A stretch of 64,000 nucleotides of DNA from Planctobacterium marinum. GTDB lineage: Bacteria; Pseudomonadota; Gammaproteobacteria; Enterobacterales; Alteromonadaceae. Positions 39,619 to 47,302 of the stretch are shown piece by piece (position 1 is the stretch's first letter; every line of letters begins with the position of its first letter). Position numbers and translations under genes: made by a program. The notes beneath the pieces are model-generated. The model ran no database searches, was not told the origin of the DNA, and was given only the letters and a program-made list of their open reading frames with translations. The stretch covers positions 375,300 through 439,299 of the forward strand of contig NZ_JAJEWQ010000002.1 in the NCBI RefSeq assembly GCF_020687805.1. Reading direction: 5' to 3'.

Positions 39619-41010
39619 TTAATTACCAGAACCATCGGATTCAAACCCAAGCTGCACTGTTTCGCCCTTATCCAAGCTTGCTTCAACCATTCCTGCTCCC
39701 GCAACATTTCCCGCTATCAAGGAGATAATACCTTTACCATTTTGGCCTGTTAAAACATTACCTGAAGCTGGCACGATAGTAGCTAAATCCGGCGAGCTAA
39801 GAGAAAACCGAACAAGAATATCGCCCAATGGCATATCATTTCCATCTGTAATTACTACCTCGACGATTAGTGGGTTATCAATTGAAAGTTGGTTGTCAGG
39901 CTCGCCAAACTGGTTAAATATACTCAGCGATAATTGCCTTTCTTCTGCAACTGGGTCAGGTCCGGTGGTGACTGTATCATCTTGCATCAAGTCCATTATT
40001 AACGGGATTGGCGTAGCTACAGGAAAATCATTTTCATTACCAGTAACTAGCAAAATCGTGCTTTCATCCGAACTTCGGAGAACACTTATTGTTTGGTTTG
40101 ATGGTTTCCAGATTGCGAAGTCAGCCTTGCCATCAGAGTCAAAGTCTGCAGCGAAGGGTATATCTTCTTCCCCTGAACCAACATTGTATTTTGTAATTGT
40201 TTCACCAGTCAGTGAACTAAGAACCATCCAATCAAAAGAAATTGTGTTGTATAACGCTAGGTCTGAGATGCCGTCACCATCATAATCAGCTGGGATTGGA
40301 ACTTCATCTGCACCTATACCAAAAATGATGCGTTGAATTCCATCTTCTCGGGAAGAATTATAATTAACTTTTTCCCCTGCAGAGTTCTTAATATACCAAT
40401 ATTGAGTCGAAGGCCTCCAAACAGCCATATCGGTAATTCCATCTCCATTGTAATCAGCGGGAACTGGGATGTCAGTTTCTTCTCTACCAAATACGATTCT
40501 CTGAATACCATCTCCAACATCGGAGTTAAAACCAGAGCCTGAAGAGTTCTTTACATACCATGTTAAATTTGAAGGTCTTCTAATTGCAAAGTCGTGTACA
40601 CCATCACCATCATAATCCCCTACTACGGGTATATCACTTGCGTTCCTTCCGAATTGGACTCTTTGAATACCATCTTGGTTAATAGAATTCGTATTACCAC
40701 CGCTTGAATTTAATACATACCAATACCCTGTCTCGGGTCTTCTGACTGCAAAATCATATTTCCCATCGCCATCAAAATCACCAGCAACAGGAATATCGCT
40801 TGATTGTTTGCCGAATATTTCTGATACACCAAATGGGCTTTCAAATGAATAAGTTGACGCGCGCCTCATGATTATATCTGCAACACCATCTCCAGTATAA
40901 TCGTGTGGAGTTGTAGAAATTTCTGCAAAAGAAAAATTGGTAAACATACTAAAAAACAAAACAACAAACAGGCTAAAAATATTTGTTAGGGGTTTCATCA
41001 AACTTTCCAT
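39619..41010 (-). CDS. Secreted FG-GAP/VCBS-type repeat protein with C-terminal Ig-like domain
   Basis: 463 residues from ATG 41010, or 459 from ATG 40998 (MKPLTNIFSLFVVLFFSMFTNFSFA signal peptide). Six tandem units follow, each with a DxDGDGxxD calcium-binding loop and a line such as FAIRRPSNLTWYVKNSSG, then DGIQRIVFGREETDIPVP. Residues about 355-460 form a Big/invasin-like Ig domain (LSLSIFNQFGEPDNQLSIDNPLIVEVVI, LTGQNGKGIISLIAGNVAGAGMVEASLDKG). Such proteins are extracellular, possibly adhesive. The repeat is the same subtype as in the BNR protein at 48.7-52.2 kb, in the opposite orientation. It is cargo of the integrative element; the function is unknown. Confidence 0.8.
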   Translation of the reverse strand: MESLMKPLTNIFSLFVVLFFSMFTNFSFAEISTTPHDYTGDGVADIIMRRASTYSFESPFGVSEIFGKQSSDIPVAGDFDGDGKYDFAVRRPETGYWYVLNSSGGNTNSINQDGIQRVQFGRNASDIPVVGDYDGDGVHDFAIRRPSNLTWYVKNSSGSGFNSDVGDGIQRIVFGREETDIPVPADYNGDGITDMAVWRPSTQYWYIKNSAGEKVNYNSSREDGIQRIIFGIGADEVPIPADYDGDGISDLALYNTISFDWMVLSSLTGETITKYNVGSGEEDIPFAADFDSDGKADFAIWKPSNQTISVLRSSDESTILLVTGNENDFPVATPIPLIMDLMQDDTVTTGPDPVAEERQLSLSIFNQFGEPDNQLSIDNPLIVEVVITDGNDMPLGDILVRFSLSSPDLATIVPASGNVLTGQNGKGIISLIAGNVAGAGMVEASLDKGETVQLGFESDGSGN

Positions 41011-41333
41011 ATTATATCAGTGAATACAACCAACGGAGTTTAGCAGCCAAAGATAAAATACCTTACATAAAAGGTGATTAATCTTCGTCCCGGCCTAAGA
41101 CAGTCTTGTTGGTTTAGTAGACTATGGTCGTTAAAGCACATAAACAGGAGTTATGTTTTTGGGGAATTTCCCAAAATTTTGTAAAAATAGGGTGGTGTTG
41201 GTTCTAAAGCTGGTGCTGCTTAGCTGGGAAAATATCTACCAATTTGGGTGTCGGGGTGTTTAGCAACTGATATAGGGTGATCGGGATTCCGTTTATGATT
41301 TCAAAATACCTTAAGCGATTGATTTATTTTACT
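41011..41333. other. Non-coding gap inside the element
   Basis: 323 bp, AT-rich, no gene seen. TTTTGGG and CCCAAAA (near 41158-41175) form a small hairpin. The region may hold the promoter of the FG-GAP gene and a resolution site for the small resolvase, but no clear res-like repeat array could be recognised. Confidence 0.3.
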
Positions 41334-41882
41334 TTATTTTTCCAGCGTTCTTTGAACCGTACTCAAAGAACAACCTAGTTGTTTAGCAATCTTACGAAGT
41401 GAGACACCTTCAGCTCTTAGCTTCTTAATGTTCTTGTTTCTTGTGTAGTCGGGGCTTCTACCCTTGTACTTACCAGCAGCTTGAGCAATTGCTATTCCTT
41501 CAAGCTGTCTTTCACGAAGCATTGACCTTTCAAACTGATACACAGCACCTAACATGGAAAGCATTAGCTCTTGCATCGGATTAGCTTCTCCAGTGAAGTG
41601 TAAATTTTCCTTGTGGAACCTAACGCTTATCCCATTAGCATTTAAGTCTTTAACAAGGTTTAGCAAGTCTTCAAGGTTGCGAGCTAATCTACTGATATCG
41701 TGTACGTGAATACAATCACCATCACGAACATACTCAAGCATAGCTTTTAAGGCAGGTCTGTTTGTGTCTTTGCCTGAACACTCATCCTCGAATATTCTAT
41801 CAAATGTAATACCACAATCAGCTAACTGGCGTTCATTATTTTGATCGGTGCTTGAGACTCTTATGTAAGCAATGTTACTCAT
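41334..41882 (-). CDS. Small serine recombinase (resolvase/invertase family)
   Basis: 182 residues. The catalytic domain begins SNIAYIRVSSTDQNNERQL with the nucleophile at S10, and includes DECSGKDTNRPALKAMLEYVRDGDCIHVHDISRLARN (Asp, Arg residues of the active site) and the long E helix MLGAVYQFERSMLRERQLEGIAIAQ. A C-terminal helix-turn-helix (AEGVSLRKIAKQLGCSLSTVQRTL) binds DNA. It is of the Tn3-resolvase/Hin/Pin size class. On this element it may resolve dimers or invert a segment. It is distinct from the large integrase at the other end. Confidence 0.92.
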   Translation of the reverse strand: MSNIAYIRVSSTDQNNERQLADCGITFDRIFEDECSGKDTNRPALKAMLEYVRDGDCIHVHDISRLARNLEDLLNLVKDLNANGISVRFHKENLHFTGEANPMQELMLSMLGAVYQFERSMLRERQLEGIAIAQAAGKYKGRSPDYTRNKNIKKLRAEGVSLRKIAKQLGCSLSTVQRTLEK

Positions 41883-42110
41883 ATAACGTACCTATTTAAA
41901 TCTAAGACTTCAAAATCTTAATGGATTTCGGGGCCGATGGCAACACAAGAATAGGGGCTACAGCCTGATTTTGTAGTCAGGTAGAAGTGTACGCATTGGG
42001 GTGTACTCTAATGAACTTTGGAACACCCTGAATGGACTTCTCTTAAATTAACTTGACCTAACAGTTATCAACGCTAACATGTAACATGATATTTAGATGA
42101 AGGTGATATT

Positions 42111-42617
42111 ATGAGTCATGTTATTAGAGTTCCATCCACTGTTTACTCAAGGTTAGAAAACCTCGCTCAAGGCTTTGACACTCCTGTCAATGTCATTGAA
42201 AGACTATTAAACCATTATGAAGGCGTTGATCATGAAACCTATGTAAAAGAAAAAAGCGCTCCTAAATCAAGAGATAATACAAAGTACCTTTTTAATGGCA
42301 AAAAGTTAGCTAAAAATAGGCTGGTTCTCGCTGTCGTTAAACAATACGTTGCTGATAATCCCGGCATTGGCTTTAACAAATTGTCATTAACTTTCCCCAA
42401 AAAGCTTGAGGGAGGATCTCACGGTGTATTTAACAAACTTGATTATGTATCCAATAAGTACGAAGGAAAAAAAGATAAAAGGCACTTCATGAAAGAAGAC
42501 GAAGTTATTAATTTGATCGATGGTTCCATAGTTGTATGCGATCAATGGACGTTAGATAATCTGACTAACTTTATAGAAAAAGCAAGGAAGCTTGGTTATG
42601 TGATTGAGGCTTCTTAG
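42111..42617 (+). CDS. Hypothetical protein with ribbon-helix-helix-like N-terminus
   Basis: 168 residues. The first 36 residues (SHVIRVPSTVYSRLENLAQGFDTPVNVIERLLNHYEG) look like a MetJ/Arc-type dimerising DNA-binding segment. After a polar linker the C-terminal 100 residues run YLFNGKKLAKNRLVLAVVKQYVADNPGIGFNKLSLTFPKKL, then GSIVVCDQWTLDNLTNFIEKARKLGYVI. From memory this C-terminal pattern recurs in proteins near restriction or defence genes and on mobile elements, but I cannot name it with certainty. It is the only plus-strand gene of the element, divergent from the resolvase gene, and could be a transcription regulator or a small defence-linked factor. Confidence 0.65.
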   Translation: MSHVIRVPSTVYSRLENLAQGFDTPVNVIERLLNHYEGVDHETYVKEKSAPKSRDNTKYLFNGKKLAKNRLVLAVVKQYVADNPGIGFNKLSLTFPKKLEGGSHGVFNKLDYVSNKYEGKKDKRHFMKEDEVINLIDGSIVVCDQWTLDNLTNFIEKARKLGYVIEAS

Positions 42618-42900
42618 AAGGGGCCTAAGCAACTTTTTAACTTTAAAATATTATGCATTTATTCATAATTGCATTTTATATATCAATTGCCTCAAGGTCA
42701 CACTATTCATGGGATACAGAAAGACTACCACCAGCAACTGTCAATTGTATTTGAGAATAATTCACATTAGTCTTTAGAGTTGTAAACCAAGTATCATAAA
42801 GGCTGTGTGCGTATTTAGTGGTGTTTATTCGGAGTCACCTACCAAGTGACAGGTAGGAGGGGGGAGTATTTAACGCACTAGCCTGAATCAGTAACCGAGA

Positions 42901-43926
42901 TTATACTACTTCTCCATTTGTGGAATTAAATGCACGTAGCGGATAATCTCTTATCTCATTCAATATTCTGACTTCTTCTCGTTTCACTTCAAGTTCATTA
43001 AAAACAAATGGTGTTGTGTTTCTACTGCTATGCATAAACTTGAAAGTGTTCCCAGCGTTCACAGGCTTGTATTTACTCGCTACCTTCGCCATGTAGGACG
43101 CTGCATAAAAGAATTCAACAAAGAGGTTCCCTATAGCTTTTCCTGCATATTGCTTGCGCTCCTGAAGCTTGCGTGTGTCGATGTAGTAAGAGCCTGTGTT
43201 ATTGTCCAAACATCTTTGTAATGCTTCTTGTTGTTGGTGGTAAGATTCAAAGTCCATCTTGTCTGATTCAAGCAGAAAGAACCCAGAACAAGAAGCAAAG
43301 GGGGTCTCCTTCCAGTCCCAACCAAAGTAGCTGTAAAGATGTGCGGAGTCTTGCTCTGGTTGTCTGTAAGTGCATTGGTTTACATAGCAGCCTGTGATCT
43401 TGTCCCATAGTCGTTTCTTAATTTTATTGTCAGCCATCGTCTTGATTGCTTGTGCCATCCCTGATGTAGAGTAATCCCTAGTCTTTGGCAAGTAGATCAG
43501 TAGGTGGTGGTGATAGGCGTTTACCATTACCTCTGAGTTCTTCTCTGTTACGCGGATGAACTCTACAGGGTTGTAGGGGGATGGTTTATTGGTTGTGACC
43601 CCATAGTACTTGCGGTAAATCGAGTCTTTGAGATCGTCCATAAAGTCGCTGATATCAAAGCATGTATTACCGGGGTAGAGGTTTAATCTCACTACTACCA
43701 GTTCTTTGTTAATAGCCATCTGTTTGATGGTGGATCGTAGTATGGTATCCAACATACGCTTCACAGACTGTCCCTTGTCGCCATGAGCCGATGGCGAAGA
43801 GTTGATCGGTAGAGTAACTCCATTGTAGGAGTGAATACCTTTTGTGAGGTAAGATGGTTTGTCTTTCTTCAAAGTGAAGAAGTTATTATTGTATTCTTTG
43901 ATCAAGGATTTCCCTTGTTGATTCAT
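42901..43926 (-). CDS. Inovirus Gp2 / YagK-like protein, possible rolling-circle initiator
   Basis: 341 residues from ATG 43926, chosen for the AGGAG nine bases upstream; the ATG at 44028 would add 34 residues without such a site. The family resemblance is to Inovirus Gp2 (YagK/YfjJ C-terminal domain) proteins: an N-terminal VVVRLNLYPGN strand, an AYHHHLLIYLP segment that can supply an HUH metal-binding pair, RLWDKITGCYVNQ, and FFYAASYMAKVASKY followed by NTFKFMHSSRN, matching the SYLAK...FGxSR end of the family. Such proteins are found on prophage satellites and integrative elements and are thought to start replication. The role here is inferred. Confidence 0.7.
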   Translation of the reverse strand: MNQQGKSLIKEYNNNFFTLKKDKPSYLTKGIHSYNGVTLPINSSPSAHGDKGQSVKRMLDTILRSTIKQMAINKELVVVRLNLYPGNTCFDISDFMDDLKDSIYRKYYGVTTNKPSPYNPVEFIRVTEKNSEVMVNAYHHHLLIYLPKTRDYSTSGMAQAIKTMADNKIKKRLWDKITGCYVNQCTYRQPEQDSAHLYSYFGWDWKETPFASCSGFFLLESDKMDFESYHQQQEALQRCLDNNTGSYYIDTRKLQERKQYAGKAIGNLFVEFFYAASYMAKVASKYKPVNAGNTFKFMHSSRNTTPFVFNELEVKREEVRILNEIRDYPLRAFNSTNGEVV

Positions 43927-44442
43927 TTTTAAAGTCTCCTTTCTTAAAGTGTTTTGGATTGTTGTATTGAGGACTGAGTTAACGCGGTAAGGGGTTAGAG
44001 TAACGAGTGTTTTTAGAACGCTTTCCATGCCTCTATCCAGATAACTGGTCCTTATGTTCTGTAAGGTCTAGGGAAATGTTGACACAGGGTTAGAATTGTG
44101 TTTTCATTACCGATATTATAGGATATTTTTAATCTTAAATTTTATTTGACCTTTATTTTCAGTATAACATGGTTGTCAACACTGTGTGGCGCACAGCACT
44201 TCAATGTAACAAAATCTCTTGCGTCTAATAGCATAAGATGAGATGTGCAAGTGCTTCTCAGAGGCTCTGAAAGCTATTCTAAGGTGATTTCTCTGTTTAC
44301 CCTAGCCTGCCCCCTTACCTGCATAAAAATAACGTCTTAAATCGCGATTTAGAAAATATTTGCCGATAAAGTCAACGGTAGAATGCAGTTTTCAGAGGAG
44401 CAAAGGTGAACTGATTTTCAGACCCTAAGTGATGCTTAATCT
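43927..44442. other. Non-coding region with palindromes upstream of the Rep-like gene; possible origin
   Basis: About 516 bp, AT-rich. TGTTGACA (44077-44084) and TGTCAACA (44174-44181) are inverted copies 89 bp apart. CTGTG/CACAG (44182-44196) forms a small hairpin beside the second. TAAATCGCGATTTA (44338-44351) is a perfect 14-bp palindrome. The region separates the integrase stop from the Rep-like gene, where an element origin and a rep promoter would be expected. No nick-site consensus can be assigned. Confidence 0.4.
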
Positions 44443-46269
44443 CTAATCCTCGATTACTTTCAATACCTTTACCCTCGTTCCGTCTGGTAGGGTTACTGTG
44501 TCTGGTTTAGTAATATCAAATCTTTTCATAGGAGATTGAATGACTGCACCTTTTTTAAGTCGGTATTCCATGTAAGGTTGTAATGCAAAATCTTCAACCT
44601 CTACCTCTTCAATAAATGACATAGTTTCATTGTCGTAAAGAGGTTCTACTTTCAATTTCTGGTGGGTAAGCTCATAAGTGAAAGCTGACAACTTCCCTCG
44701 TTCTAAAATGAATAGTGTACCGCCTGCTTGAGGTTTGGCTTTGAGTGAAAAGGCTTTTGTTGGCTCTGCTTGCGGTGGCACATTGTTCACTTCTACAGAC
44801 AACACATCGTTAGCACCCGCAGAACAAACAAGCTTGTAGGTGGCTCTCAGAAACTGGTTTACTCTTTGGCGGTCTTGACCACTACGTTTTAAGTCTGTCA
44901 GTAGCTGTGCTAGTTCTTGCTCTCCAATAACCGCCTCAGGTTTTAGCTGTTCTCTTGCGAGCTTAAGTTGTCTTTTACTAGTTTTGATTTGTGTTTGAAC
45001 GTTATTGATTTGCTTTATTAATTGGGTGTCATCTTCGAGGAATCCCAAACTAGCTGTTAATTTGGTTTCTCGGTTCTTGAGTGAGTCAAGTTCTTGCTCA
45101 ATAGCAATAATGTTTTCTTCAACGTCACGGATTGCTTGTTGGTTACTCGCAAGCACCGATTTAAAGCTGTATTGAGTAACATCGAGCATAGCTTTTTCTA
45201 TTAGGTCATAACGATACAAACGATTATTAGAGCATCCAGAACCAGACTTAGCAGCTATGCAACGTAGGTACTTGTCATTACCCCCTTTGTTCTTACAAGT
45301 CAGATTCATTTTGCCATTGCACTCGCCACAAAAGACAAGCCCCTGTAACAAGTTGGCGAAGATATCCGTCGTTCTTCCTATTAGGTGCTTACCTCTTTTA
45401 TCGAGTGTTCGTTGCAGGAGGTTGAACTCTTTCTTGGAAATAATTTCGGGGTAGTAGTTTGGTAGGATTTGTGACTCTGCCTCTCGTCCTTTTTTGCTCC
45501 TGTACAATTGCAGTTCGCCATGCACGGCAGGGTTTCTAGTAATGTTCTTGATGCCAGACGGATGCCACAAACCAGATTTATTAAATTCTGAGATAGGTTG
45601 TATGCCTTCCTCATTTAAGATCCTTGCTGTTGTGGGGTTACCGTGAATCTTGCTTAGCTCAAAAATACGCCTCACTGTTTGGGCTTTGCGAAAGTCAACA
45701 ACCAGCTCTCTGTTATCTTTACTGTGGGTCTCTACGTACAGCCAAGCTGGTATCTTGGTTGTCATAACTTTGTTAAAGTCTGCGGCTTGCTGCTGCTTTT
45801 GTTTCCATTTCTCGCTGACCCTTTCTCCTTTAAGCCTCGAACTTTCAAAGGCTTCATGAGCATACATTGCAATTTTGGTAACGCTGAAAACGTCATCAGC
45901 GTGTTTCTGTTCAAGAATGTCTCCAGTCTTCAAAAACGCGAGATTAACACCTTGTTCTAGGATTTCGGTGATCAAGTCATAGGTCGCTTTGAAGCCTTGG
46001 CGAGAGAGCCTGTCGAAGTGTTCAAAACAAATTATACTGCCAGGTATTATTTTTCTTAGCCTTACAGCTTCTAGTAGTGACTTGAGAGCTTCCCTTTCAT
46101 CTCCGTTGTAGGCTGATATGCCTAAGTCGCTGTAAACAGCATGTTCAGCTTTTTGATATTCAGGGTGATTATTGCAAAACTTATCGAATTCTTTTAACTG
46201 TCGTCTTTCAGAGTCTGACAAGACTTGAGTCTTTGAACTGTATCTGACATACGAATACGCATATGGCAT
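44443..46269 (-). CDS. Large serine integrase
   Basis: 608 residues. The catalytic domain (1-150) begins YAYSYVRYSSKTQVLSDSERRQL with the nucleophile at S11 or S12 and includes FEHFDRLSRQG. The recombinase domain spans about 171-290 (NPTTARILNEEGI...WHPSGIKNITRNPAVHGELQ). The zinc ribbon uses C314, C317, C337 and C346 (FCGECNGKMNLTC...LRCIAAKSGSGCS). A coiled coil follows at about 385-450, as needed for directionality. The C-terminal 120 residues are less typical. Its 5' end is 70 bp from the proposed right attachment site, and it is the likely integrase of this element. No recombination-directionality factor was recognised. Confidence 0.95.
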   Translation of the reverse strand: MPYAYSYVRYSSKTQVLSDSERRQLKEFDKFCNNHPEYQKAEHAVYSDLGISAYNGDEREALKSLLEAVRLRKIIPGSIICFEHFDRLSRQGFKATYDLITEILEQGVNLAFLKTGDILEQKHADDVFSVTKIAMYAHEAFESSRLKGERVSEKWKQKQQQAADFNKVMTTKIPAWLYVETHSKDNRELVVDFRKAQTVRRIFELSKIHGNPTTARILNEEGIQPISEFNKSGLWHPSGIKNITRNPAVHGELQLYRSKKGREAESQILPNYYPEIISKKEFNLLQRTLDKRGKHLIGRTTDIFANLLQGLVFCGECNGKMNLTCKNKGGNDKYLRCIAAKSGSGCSNNRLYRYDLIEKAMLDVTQYSFKSVLASNQQAIRDVEENIIAIEQELDSLKNRETKLTASLGFLEDDTQLIKQINNVQTQIKTSKRQLKLAREQLKPEAVIGEQELAQLLTDLKRSGQDRQRVNQFLRATYKLVCSAGANDVLSVEVNNVPPQAEPTKAFSLKAKPQAGGTLFILERGKLSAFTYELTHQKLKVEPLYDNETMSFIEEVEVEDFALQPYMEYRLKKGAVIQSPMKRFDITKPDTVTLPDGTRVKVLKVIED

Positions 46270-46337
46270 TATTTAAGTAATTCTTTGGCATTCCATAAAA
46301 TCCATGATAAAAAAAGTAGGGGGACAGTACAAGTAAT

Positions 46338-46341
46338 CATG
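46338..46341 (+). repeat. Proposed right attachment core
   Basis: CATG at the start of the native MFS tail. Joining it to the copy at 39408-39411 restores one open frame with no stop. The surrounding 60 bp upstream contain GGACA/TGTCC arms (46322-46348) flanking it, which may be part of the integrase binding site. Confidence 0.5.
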
Positions 46342-46452
46342 TTGTCCTGTATCCCCGTTTTGATTTTCTTATTGTGGGTGCTGCGCTGGTGGCATCAGGA
46401 TGCAACTGTAGCGGTGAGCACTCAGGCAACCCTGCTTTCCGAAAAAGAGTAA
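46339..46452 (+). pseudogene. Severed 3' end of the MFS transporter gene
   Basis: 37 codons: one hydrophobic helix (MLSCIPVLIFLLWVLRWW) and a polar tail (HQDATVAVSTQATLLSEKE), too short for an independent transporter and without a ribosome binding site. It is in frame with the MFS gene at 38308 when the element is removed at CATG, producing LGWQA-MLSCIPV, a natural helix 12. The following gene starts 3 bp later, as in an intact operon, which supports the view that this is the original end of the MFS gene. Confidence 0.7.
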
Positions 46453-46455
46453 TTT

Positions 46456-46704
46456 ATGAGTCAACATTCAGCAAACAATACCCTGTTACCCGGATTGTAC
46501 CGGCATTACAAAGGCCATGATTATCAGGTGATCGATACGGCCACCCATTCTGAGGATGAAAGCTTGTATGTGATTTACCGGCCCCTGTATGGCGAGGGCA
46601 AATTGTGGATACGGCCCTTCAGCATGTTTACCGAAACTGTACTGGTTGACGGCAAGCAAATCCCTCGATTTGCCTATGTTGGCCCGATGGGGGAAAGTGC
46701 CTGA
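46456..46704 (+). CDS. DUF1653 family protein
   Basis: 82 residues. The single DUF1653 domain fills it: LLPGLYRHYKGHDYQVIDTATHSEDESLYVIYRPLYGEGKLWIRPFSMFTETVLVDGKQIPRFAYV, with the conserved G-Y-R-H-Y-K-G and WxRP. The family is small and cytoplasmic, of unknown function. It starts 3 bp after the severed MFS tail, so it was probably cotranscribed with the MFS gene before the element inserted. It overlaps the next gene by one base. Confidence 0.9.
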   Translation: MSQHSANNTLLPGLYRHYKGHDYQVIDTATHSEDESLYVIYRPLYGEGKLWIRPFSMFTETVLVDGKQIPRFAYVGPMGESA

Positions 46705-47168
46705 TGAACAGTATTGATTTATTTGGCATTGCCACTTTGACATTACCGCAAGAATGGTTGCAACACGAATCCGATATGAAACCGGATAAGTCGTTGAATT
46801 TTGGAAGTCAGGTACCTGAAATCGTTTTACTCAATCAAAACCACGAAGCCGGAAACCTGACCATAAAATGTTATCAGTTTGATGTTAAGGATGAACAGCA
46901 ACAACAGCATCTGATAAACAGTGTCTATCCCCAGGCTGATTACGAAACCATTACCGAAGGGGTGCTTTGTGATTTAGAAGAACTGCGCGGTGAAGAAGAT
47001 GGTGAGGATATTGTTGTCACCCGCTGGCGGATTTCTTCTATCAAAAATGCCGATAAGTTTGTCTTGATGACGTTTAGTTTTAGCGCTGCCCTGGCCGACC
47101 TGAACAGCGATGCAGTGAATGCGGATATCAGTAATATTGAAAATGCCATAAAGCAGGCGAATTGGTGA
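46704..47168 (+). CDS. Hypothetical protein, possibly DcrB/DUF1795-like
   Basis: 154 residues, no signal peptide. It opens IDLFGIATLTLPQEWLQHESDMKPDKSLNFGSQVPEIVLL, a pattern of a short beta-rich domain beginning with a LPxxW motif that recalls DcrB or PsbP-like proteins; the match is weak. It is acidic. It begins at the last base of the DUF1653 stop (TGATG), so the two are coupled. Confidence 0.6.
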   Translation: MNSIDLFGIATLTLPQEWLQHESDMKPDKSLNFGSQVPEIVLLNQNHEAGNLTIKCYQFDVKDEQQQQHLINSVYPQADYETITEGVLCDLEELRGEEDGEDIVVTRWRISSIKNADKFVLMTFSFSAALADLNSDAVNADISNIENAIKQANW

Positions 47169-47302
47169 ATCTTTAAAACTTCATTTTCTAAGGAGCGTAA
47201 TAAAATTAATATAAATCGGTTGTACTGATTTTTATACTATGTCAGTGTTGGTTACTGATAGAGTGATTTTTGTACAACCTTTTGCGGGTATATTAGTTCC
47301 CT

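Larger units (their letters stand above)
39409..46340. mobile_element. Integrative element of about 6.9 kb with a large serine integrase
   Basis: Bounded on the left by the MFS gene (junction at CATG 39408-39411) and on the right by the severed MFS tail (CATG 46338-46341). It is richer in A+T than its flanks. Contents: FG-GAP repeat protein, small serine resolvase, a DNA-binding-like protein, an Inovirus Gp2-like protein and the large serine integrase, which is transcribed away from the right end with its 5' end about 70 bp from it. There are no capsid, tail or conjugation genes, so it is more like a mobilisable or satellite element than a prophage. Short core identity (4 bp) is normal for large serine integrases. 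A 9-bp repeat, CCATGATAA (39407-39415 and 46302-46310), is an alternative core but would not restore the reading frame. Confidence 0.75.

Noticed and set aside
42838-42857. CCTACC/GGTAGG hairpin downstream of the Rep-like gene as a terminator
   Set aside because: The stem is six pairs with no T-run on the minus strand; too weak to annotate as a terminator.
46302-46310. CCATGATAA as the attachment core of the element
   Set aside because: The join through this repeat meets a stop codon and does not restore the MFS frame, unlike the CATG pair.
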